DNA of 64,000 nt from Salticus scenicus (Eukaryota > Arthropoda > Arachnida > Araneae > Salticidae). Every line of letters starts with the position of its first letter. Within the stretch, counting starts at the first letter, position 1. Location of the stretch: contig OZ005660.1 in NCBI GenBank assembly GCA_963930645.1, positions 203,986,184 to 204,050,183 on the forward strand, written 5' to 3'. The position numbers were made by a program, and so were the translations under genes. This document shows positions 55,617 to 64,000 of this stretch, piece after piece. Under the pieces are notes generated by a model. That model was not told the origin of the DNA. It made no database searches and saw only the letters and a list, made by a program, of their open reading frames with translations.

Positions 55617-56545
55617 TCTGGTGTGTCACTCACACGACTTTCTCCTACCCTGAAATTTAATACTATAAATACAGGTTGCAGATTAAGAGGTAAGAAAACG
55701 AGTACTGTTATGTAAACCTGTGTTAAACAATTCAATTAGGCTTCGGAAGAGTTTTATTCATTAATGCACCTACATTTATACAGAATTTAATTCAGTTATT
55801 AACAAATAATTCTGTCCTTAAAAAATAATTTCTTAAAATCATTATTAAAAAAAAATATATTTTATGATAATGCATACGATCTCCATATTAGAGAAGTAGT
55901 GTAACACTAAATATCCAAAAAAAATGTTAAATTTATTCTGAATATTAATTTTTTTTTTTTTTTTTTTTTTGTTAAAATTGAAAAAAATCGATAACTTTAT
56001 TTTAAATTATCGCAGATCGATGGTTCAACCATTCGGTTTAAAGGTATTGGCGAGCTCTTTTGAAAGATACCCATCATGAAAATTTACTCCCCTCGAGGGG
56101 GGACTCCCCCCCCCCAGGAGGGGCTGCGAGGCTCCTACATAAACATTTTTTTTTTCCCAGTTGACTATCTCTATTACAAAAAATATCTATTAGTTTCATT
56201 TTGTTTAGTGCAGTTTATAGATGTTAAACTCTACTTACCTGCAATTTCCCCCACAGACGTAATGTATTTGAATACTTTTGAGTGTCCCTGTACACGAACC
56301 GTTTGCTTTATCTCAACGAAAAGCTTAGTGTAGCATCCCTATATGATACACGTTTAGAATACCGAGTTTGGAATTTCTGCTGCTATTTGTTCTTGAGATA
56401 TGCTGATAACACACACTTCATTCTTTAAAAACATGATTTTCGTATTCATGGGACCTCAGAACATGTAAATATAACAAAAACTCACGTTCGAAAATTTGAC
56501 CCTGAAACAATACTTTCCCGACCCTATGGGTAAGAGAAAGTAAAA
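55617..56545 (-). mobile_element. GGAAAGTATTG-superfamily element, inverted
   Basis: Left block CTGGTGTGTCACTCACACGA (3' end on the minus strand) and right block 56187-56541 match 16162-17113 closely. The middle (55970-56160) instead resembles the inside of copy C (CGATAACTTTATTTTAAATT), so this copy is a mosaic. Confidence 0.55.
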
Positions 56546-56623
56546 AGGCTTCATATCGCTTCCAATGCCTTGTAGTGAGATTAAAGTGAGGTACATATGT
56601 CATCTATAATAATAAAAGGAAAG

Positions 56624-56664
56624 GTTTGTCTGTCTGTCTGTCTGTCTATCTGTCTGTCTGTCTA

Positions 56665-56704
<40 letters not shown>
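56624..56704. repeat. (TCTG)n microsatellite with TCTA variants
   Basis: About 20 tetranucleotides of GTCT/TGTC register, with two TCTA interruptions, 20 bases inside the Helitron 5' end. The 69-codon frame here is its translation. Confidence 0.95.
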
Positions 56705-56705
<1 letters not shown>

Positions 56706-57699
56706 TCTTTTATACGTTCAGCCCCTATTGAACGCAGAAGTACAAAAATTGACATACGGATGCTCTGGAGCCTTTCCGATGTTTTCCTCGAAACAGAATT
56801 TAAAAATTTTAATTAGTTGTGGAGATATTAATTAAAATGTCCACTCATGTCTAATCTAAAAGCGATCTCAAAGCAGAAAAAGTGGAAAATAAATTAGAAA
56901 TATTTGTCCGATCGTTACAATTTCGATACCAAATGAAAGGGGCATTTTTTCTGAATCTAAGTGTGCAAGTGGTTTATCGGTACAACAATTAGATTTTTTA
57001 AAATTAACTAAAGTATGAATTTTCTGTGGCAACATCATTTCAAATGCCAGACATGAAGACCCATCGTCTGCCTCGAAAAAGGAAATGATTGCAACCGATC
57101 AAGATGTCACGTGTTTTGTAGTGGGGAAAAATATTGCAATTTTCAATTTTTTTCAAATTTTAATTCACGTTACATTTGAATTTATATTCGGCCTAGACAG
57201 CATATTATAAAGCTACTGTTAAATTTTCATGAAAGTATGTGGATAAACAAAAAAATTAGATTAAATTTTGTATTATATTTTTTTTAATTGAGATATGCCG
57301 TTGAAATTTCGTAATATTTCTTTTTAACGCCCGATATTTCGATTCTGAATATTTTTGAAAGTGTAGAATTATTAGGATGGGCTTGAGGGGGAGGGGGGGG
57401 GGGGGAAGCAAACGGCCAGAAAAAAAAAAAAAAATAAATAAAATAAAAAAATAAAAAGAGTTACAGCGTTTGAAATTGTTATTATTAGGTTTCAAGGAAA
57501 GATAAATCGATTGCGGATATTTTCAAGTGTAAAATTATTAGAAGGGACGGAAAGGGGGGGAGGGGCAAAAACGTAGAAAAGGAACGGTTGTTTCGGAGAA
57601 AACAACGGAAAACCCAGAACGCCTTTATTCTTTTATATTTTGCAGAATTTCGAATTCTGATACTTCTTTCATATTTCATACTATGGATTTTGAACAGTA

Positions 57700-60240
57700 T
57701 TTAGCCCGGAATTACGCAAGTTTCGGAGAAAACCACGAAAAAGTCAGACGTAAATCGTTTTATAATAGTGTTTATATCATTTTTGTATCTCAGCTTCTAA
57801 TTAGCATAATTTCAAAAGTAATATGTCATTTTGAAAATTTTTTGAATTGAATTTTAAGAGCAGACGCCAAAAATTTCTGTCACATTCCAGTAACCGACCA
57901 TCATAAGTAATGGAATTCGAGATTTCACGTAATTTACACGTTTTAAGGTTTCCTGATTAGGTTTTCTTTTGTATCTCAGCTACTAATTGAAATAATTTTA
58001 TAAGTAATACATTATTTGAAAGCTTTGTTGATTTAGAATTGAACAGTAGATTACAGAATTTTCTACCGCCAGATGGCGCTGTAATATTTTTAAATTTCAA
58101 TATTTCGAATTCTGAATATGATTAAATTATTTTTAATACATCATTCGAAAGATATTTTAAATTACTTTTATACTATCGAAAGTGGGATTCGAGATTTCAC
58201 CTAATTTACACGTTTGTAAGTAATACATCATTTGAAAGCTTTGTTGATTTGGAATTGAACAGTAGATTACAGGAATTTCTAACGCTAGATATTTTAAAAT
58301 TTCCATATTTCAATTTCTAATTAAATTATTTTTAATACGTCATTCGAAAGATATTTTAAAGTTCTTTTAAATTATCGAAAGTTTTCACCAGATTTACACG
58401 TTTTGAGGTCTCCTGAGTCAGTTTTCTTTTGTATCTCAACTAATAATTAAAATAATTTCATAAGTAATACATCATTAGAAAGCTTTGTTGATTTGGAATT
58501 GAACAGCAGATTACAGAAATTTCTACCGTCAGATGGCGCTGTAATATTTTAAGATTTCAATATTTCAAATTCTAATTATGATTAAATTATTTTTAATGCA
58601 TCATTCGAAAGATATTTTAGAGTACTTTTATATTATCGAAAGTGGGATTCGAGATTTCACCTGATTGACACGTTTTGAGGTTTCCTGAATCGGTTATCTT
58701 TGGTATCTCAGCTACTAATTAAAATAATTTCTAGGTTTACTTTTGCATCTCAGCTAATCGAGTTAGACCGATAAAAATTGGTATATGTAGGTTAATTAGT
58801 AGGGGCTGAAAGAGTGGGGAAGGGATAGTCGCGCGCAGCGAGTACGAGAGTGCGCTGCCGAAGGCAGTGGGGACCCGGTGCGACTTTTTACCTGATGAGA
58901 AATGATTTTTAAAATTTTCTTCTCTTAAGAATAAAAGTTTCATTTCAGAATATGTGCTCGCAGCGCACGTTATCTTAACACGTGCGCGCGCATCGCGCAT
59001 GCGTTTGGGATCCGGTGCGAGTTTTCACCTGATGATAATTTTTTTTTTTAATTTTATTTTCTTAATAATAAAAGTTTGAGTTGAGAAGGAATATACGTGC
59101 ACATTGCACGTATATCCTCACAAGCGCGCACGGATATGCGCTGCCTAAGGCAGCGGGGTCCAGGTGTGAGTTTTTACGCGATGATAAATGATATATTTTT
59201 TAAATTCCTTTTTTTAAGAATGAAAGTTTATGATTTTCACCCGATTTACACGTTTTGAGGTATACTGATTAGGTTTTCTTTTGTATCTCAGCTACTAAAT
59301 AAAATAATTGCATGTGTAATATTGCATTTGAAAGCTTTGTTGATCTGGAATGGAACAATAGATTACAGAAATTTGTACCGCCAGATGGCGCTGTAATTTT
59401 TTTTAACTTCAATATTTCAAATTCTAATTATGATTAAATTATTTTTAATACATCATTCGAAAGATATTTTAAAGTTCTTTTATATTATCGAAAGTTTTCG
59501 CCAGATTTACACGTTTTGAGGTCTCCTGAATTAGTTTTCTTTTGTATCTCAGCTACTAATTAAAATAATTTCATAAGTAATGCATCAGTAGAAAGCTTTT
59601 TTTATTTGGAATCGAACAGTGGAATACAGAAATTTGTACTGCCAGATGGCGCTGTAATATTTTAAAATTTCAATATTTCAATTTCTAATTATGATTAAAT
59701 TATTTTTAATACATCATTCGTAAGATATTTTAAAGTTCTTTAAAATTATCGAAAGTTTTCACCAGATTTACACGTTTTGAGGTGTCCTGAATCAGTTTTT
59801 TTTTTTTTATCTCAGTTATTAATTAAAAAAAATTCATAAGTAATACATCATTTGAAAGCTTATTTTAGTTGATACACATTTTAAAGTACTTTTACATTAT
59901 CGAAAATGGAATTCGAGATTTCACCCGATTTACACGTTTTGAGGTGTCCTGATTAGGTTTTCTTTTGTATCTCATCTACTAATTAAAATAATTTCATGAG
60001 TAATACATCATTTGAAAGCTTTGTTGATCTGGAATGGAACAATAGATTACAGAAATTTCTACCGCCAGATGGCGCTGTAATTTTTTAAAATTTCATTATT
60101 TCAAATTCTAATTATGATTAAATTATTTCTAATATATCATTCGAAAGATATTTTAAAGTTCTTTTAGATTATCGAATGTGGAACTCGAGATTTCACCTAA
60201 TTTACAATTTTAAGGTGTCGTGATCAGGTTTTCTTTTGCA
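57700..60240 (+). repeat. Tandem units of roughly 250-330 bp inside the Helitron
   Basis: Recurring phrases: GATTTACACGTTTTGAGGT, TTTTCTTTTGTATCTCAGCT, TTTGAAAGCTTTGTTGAT, ACAGAAATTTCTACCGCC, CAGATGGCGCTGTAAT, AATACATCATTCGAAAGATA and a TTATCGAAAGT phrase. At least seven partial or full units, broken by deletions and by the GC-rich modules. CAGATGGCGCT occurs at 58070, 58530, 59382, 59643 and 60066. Confidence 0.8.
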
Positions 60241-60690
60241 TCTCAGCTAATTGAGTAAGACCGTTCAAAATTGGTATATGTAAGTTAATTAGGAGGGGCT
60301 GGAAGGGTGGGGAAGGAATAGGCGCGCAGTGCGCATGGGTTTGGGACCCGGTGCGAGTGTTTACCCGATGATAAAAGATTTTTTTTAATTTTATTTTCTT
60401 AATAATAAAAGTTTTAGTTGAGCAGGAATATGCGTGTACAGCGCACGTATATCATCAAACGTGCGCGTACAACGCGCATGGGTCTGCGCTGCCGAAGGCA
60501 GTGTGGTCCCGGTGTTAGTTTTTACCCGATGCTAAATGATATATTTTTTAATTCCTTTTCTTAAGAATGAAAGTTTATGAGTAATAACATGGAATTTTGA
60601 GAAGTCATAAGGATAGTGAAGGAGTACGTGCGCGCAGCGCACAGGTCTATGCTGCTGAAGGCAGTGGGGACCCGGTGCGACATTTTTCCC
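58830..60690 (+). repeat. GC-rich hairpin modules GCTGCCGAAGGCAG + GGACCCGGTGCGA
   Basis: Copies near 58854, 59140, 60488 and 60650, with partial ones near 59003 and 60345, each preceded by alternating GCGC/CGTGCGCG runs and followed by TTTTTACCCGATGATAAATG-type text. GCTGCC-GAA-GGCAG is a compact stem-loop. Related words occur at 25690-25975 and 22168. Confidence 0.7.
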
Positions 60691-60813
60691 GATGAGAAAT
60701 TTTTTTTCTTTTTTTTTTTATCACATGATAAAAATTAATGCAATTTTGAGAATTCATTAATTATTGTCATTCATTTAAAAATAGTGACCAGCGAAGCGGG
60801 CGTAGCCTGCTAG

Positions 60814-63350
60814 TATTCTTATAAAGGTCTTTGACGTTTCTACCACAAATTCCATTTTACATGCTTTTCGGACTACTGTTAATTTAAAGTGCCGTCGGTC
60901 GGTAGATAAAGAGTTAAGGCATTACCTCAACGTTTCACAAGAACTGATGATTTAAAAATCAAAATCCACCTCTTACACATGTTTGTAGTTTCGTCAACAG
61001 GCACTACTTTGATGTTATAAAAATTTCTTTCGGTAGATGATGCATGGTTTAATTTATTTATTTTGTTATGTGAAAATATTTCTTTTACAGTAATAATAAT
61101 ATTTACAGTAATTATAATATTTCTCTAACGTGGTCCAGTTACAATTAATTTTTTTTAGAGACGATACGAGAGATAAAAAATAATACATAAGCAATATTTA
61201 AACACGCGGACTCAGTTCAGTGATCTAATTTTTTAAAAAATGACGTCATTTGTCTGATTAGATCATTTTATAGAAAAATGTATTTTTAAAAGTTGCATTT
61301 TTTACAATCTTTGCAAACGTCATTTTAAATCTAGCAATAATTTAATGATATAAACCCCATATGAACTTTTGTCATAAATTGACTAAAAAACGCAATATTG
61401 AAAAGTATAATCAAAATAGGTACTAAGTTTTTAAACACAAAATTATGCCAAAATAAATTAATTAATAAAAATGTATAGCCAACATGGTGACAAAAATTTA
61501 AGCAGTACGAAAATTAGGTCCTCAGACATGAATTTCATTTTTAAGCCTTTCGTAAATGATATTGGTTTGATTATAATTCGCATTTCACCCCACAATATTA
61601 ATTTGTTTCTAATAATAATCTGGCTTTTGATTGAATTAAAATTAAAATTGGGTGGAAAAATTGGCCTAAGGTTTATGAGTTTCAAATTTTAAAGGTAAAT
61701 AAGAAAAGAAATAAAGTGCAAAAGTTTCGCACGGGTTTGCTAGTAATAATAATAATATTAACATCCACTCAATTATTCTCTCATTTACTCTGACTTTCGC
61801 TGTAACTATATCCTGCAATATGGGAAAATGTGTTCATAAATACATGAGTGAAGCATGGTTGTTTCTACTGAAAAATGGATTTTGTTATGATATACGTGCA
61901 AATATAAATTAAATTCTTCATTTTCACTTTATATAAGTTGCAAAGCTGTAACTGTTAACCATATCCCATCATATGGGAAAGCGCTTCATAATTTATCAAT
62001 GATGTATGATTTTGCATTCATTCGAAATATTCTCCCAGCAACAATTATATGTTATATATACACGCATATATAAAACTTTGCGGGCTAATAAATAAATTAA
62101 AACTTTAACATAACTTTCAGTGTCCTTTTTATATCTTAAAATTTTATGTAACTTTTATAGTGAATTTCATTGAATAATCTTTGTCTTTTAATCATCTTTT
62201 CTTTTTATAATCTTTCACTACAATGTCGTTAAGATAAAAATGGTAACATCAAAGGTTTCCACTTTCCTGCCAAAACTGGTGCCCTGTTATAAAATTTTAC
62301 TGACTTTTGAAGTTCAAGTACCTACCTAAAATCACTGAAGTAACGCAGATAAAGAAATTCAGTTACAAATTCTCTCATCTCCACCGAAAAAATATCTCGT
62401 TATCATATTGAAGTCATTATGTAACGTGCCCAGTGCGTGACTCCAAAGTGTTCTGGTGTTTTACTTCCGTTTTAAGAAAAGAAAGATTTTCTTTCTTTCC
62501 TTTACATTAAAAAGTTGTCCAAGCAGCAAGCAGCGTGAAAGAAAGAATGAATACGATAACAATTCATTATTGAGAATGATTCATTAAATTTTCGAAAAAT
62601 ATTATCGTCTGCTGTCTCAGATCAATCCGGAGAAATCTTAAGAATTCCTTTTCTGCTTTTAGTTTGTCGTATTCATTGTAATTCATAGCTAGTCATTATT
62701 TTGATGTTCTTATTGACATTTTTCTTTTAACTTAATTACACTCTTGTCGCAACAAAATAATAATTTATAAGTAAATATTAGAAATATTCTGATTTTGAAA
62801 TTGTGCTTCACTATAGAGCTTCACTAGAGTTGTCAATTTTAGCCTTTTTGGCTACAGGAAAATTTGAGAGCATTGCCCTCTAATAAGTGACATTGCCCTC
62901 TATATATCTCTATATCTGACATATCTTTAACGAGAGGGCAAAGATGAGAGATATTAAAGTTTGCATATATATTTATTGAAAAATATAAATATTAAGCAGT
63001 TTTTAAATTTTTCCTTTAAAAAATCAAATTAAACATTATTATATTTTATAAATATATTCTAAACATATTTGTGCGTTAGTTTGTAGATTGATTTATAAGG
63101 TAATTTTTTTTTTAATAATTTTATGCTTGAATGTTAAAAATTTCCACGAAATTTATGCTTTAACTTCTTGTCAAAGTGAGAAACATTCTAAAATATTGAA
63201 GGTGAAACACAGCATATGATGACGTTGTGAATTGCCTGATTGTAGGCAATCCGCGTTTGTAATGATCGATAGATGGCGCTTTTTCAGCTTTTGTTGTTAG
63301 TAAATATAATAGGCACGTGTATTTATTATTGTTCTATTTGTGTTACTATT
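60814..63350. other. Mostly unique AT-rich sequence
   Basis: Contains a possible further Helitron end (61715-61743), paired ATATCC(C/T)GCA/TCATATGGGAAA phrases at 61807 and 61963, and a TTGCCCTCT/AGAGGGCAA inverted pair at 62873-62942. AGATGGCGCT occurs once at 63271. The 73- and 75-codon frames at 61458-61692 overlap on opposite strands and show no domain. Confidence 0.4.
61715..61743 (+). mobile_element. Possible Helitron 3' end
   Basis: GTGCAAAAGTTTCGCAC (GTGC/GCAC stem) then GGGTTTG and CTAG followed by T. Form fits, but there is no matching 5' end and the stem is short. Confidence 0.3.
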
Positions 63351-63422
63351 TAATGTTCGTGCTATAATTTCTCCGCCATTACATCATGGAAAATTGATTG
63401 CTTTTGGAAAAAAATATTTCAG

Positions 63423-63609
63423 TTTATTCAAAGTTCGATCGGAAGTAGATTTTTAACTGAAGCTGAACAAATATTAGTTTCAAATCATCTGATTAATTCT
63501 TTACTTCCATTAGCCGAAGCAACTGAAATTTTAAATTTCTCATTTGGGAATAAATGGAAGCTTAATTCTGGATTTCTTGATTTCTGGAGTTACACTGTGG
63601 CACACAACA
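63423..63609 (+). CDS. Candidate internal exon of an unidentified protein
   Basis: Acceptor-like AAAAATATTTCAG ends at 63422 and donor-like GTAAGTG starts at 63610. Between them one frame is open and the open stretch extends from 63354 to 63662. The 62 encoded residues have balanced composition (begins FIQSSIGSRFLTEAEQILV, later PLAEATEILNF and NKWKLNSGFLDFW), unlike the low-complexity frames elsewhere. I do not recognise the family. No partner exon is visible. It may belong to a gene running off the right edge, or to a decayed transposon. Confidence 0.35.
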
Positions 63610-64000
63610 GTAAGTGTTATCTTTTTTATCGGATTTCTTCATTTTTATTCAATAAATATATGTGAAACTAAACATCGGTGAGCAATGGCGTCTCGACGAA
63701 AGCCGAAAGCTATTCATGTTAATTGTAATTTCACCTTACCCACCAGAGGGCGAGCATTTCATTACAATCGCGGATAGTTCTGTCATACTAAATTGGGAAA
63801 AAAAAAAAAAAAAAAAAAAAAAAGAAGAAGAAGAAAAGAAGAAGTAAAAAAGATGGGCCCTTCTAATAATGCGAGACCATTAGCCTTCAATTTAAAGAAA
63901 TTTGCCTGTAGATGATGCTTCACGGCAACAAGACTATAAGCGCGCAAAAACTAAGCATTCATACCGTCTGAGACATCTTCATGAAATATTAACCGCCCTC
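63610..64000. other. Flank of the candidate exon
   Basis: Contains poly-A with GAAGAAG at 63799-63845 and less AT-rich text on both sides (GAGCAATGGCGTCTCGACG; GGGCCCTTCTAATAATGCG). The 61-codon frame at 63662-63847 ends in the poly-A and is not convincing. Confidence 0.35.

Larger units (their letters stand above)
56603..60813 (+). mobile_element. Non-autonomous Helitron, 4.2 kb, both ends canonical
   Basis: Starts TCTATAATAATAAAAGGAAA after an A (56602) and ends in a hairpin GCGGGC-GTA-GCCTGC whose last C begins the terminal CTAG (60810-60813), followed by T. Insertion between A and T with TC start and CTRR end is the Helitron signature. The inside has a TCTG microsatellite, poly-G/poly-A patches (57389-57434), long tandem units and GC-rich hairpin modules. 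No Rep or helicase frame is visible; the interior is repeats. It probably relies on an autonomous partner elsewhere. Confidence 0.85.

Overview
This is a eukaryotic, strongly AT-rich stretch with very many long A/T homopolymers and no convincing intact protein-coding gene. It looks like intergenic or intronic DNA of a repeat-rich arthropod. A chelicerate such as a spider is my guess from repeat style (tRNA-derived SINEs, Helitrons, hAT, TTAA and TA elements); the sequence does not prove it. Nearly every open frame of 60-160 codons lies inside a palindromic transposon, a microsatellite or AT-rich spacer, so I do not call them genes. Two stretches carry protein signal: a decayed LINE reverse-transcriptase C-terminus (51489-51767) and an unidentified candidate exon with splice-like borders near the right edge (63423-63609).

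Layout. 0-9 kb: a Helitron-like element (601-4998) split by a 3.4-kb TTAA-flanked transposon, then a tandem-repeat element (about 6225-8550) holding three DNA transposons. 9-22 kb: a hAT MITE, a SINE with an 11-bp target duplication, another split element, several tandem arrays, and a 1.65-kb palindrome carrying two TA-flanked MITEs. 22.5-26.8 kb: a second, inverted copy of the TTAA transposon with a mirrored set of ten subterminal 15-bp motifs. 27-36 kb: hAT elements with perfect 8-bp duplications, one of 2.9 kb carrying three nested transposons, then a 430-bp pyrimidine tract. 36-39 kb: a higher-order satellite and a pile of five small elements in under 900 bp. 39-51 kb: more Helitron-like repeats, fold-back elements, Tigger-like MITEs, a SINE, and nested and single hAT-type elements. 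51-56 kb: the LINE relic and a 617-bp tandem duplication. 56.6-60.8 kb: a Helitron with both canonical ends and internal arrays. 60.8-64 kb: mostly unique DNA and the candidate exon.

The value of the window is its stratigraphy. Paired copies act as filled and empty sites for each other, so many element borders and target duplications can be read directly. The least familiar items are (1) the TTAA transposon with ten copies of TGACGAnnACTGGTG per element, and (2) a dispersed family with a 5' hairpin module ending in GGAAAGTATTG and a 3' hairpin before CTAG or CCAG, twelve pieces of which are scattered here in both orientations. No CRISPR array, rRNA gene, canonical tRNA gene or virus-like gene was seen.
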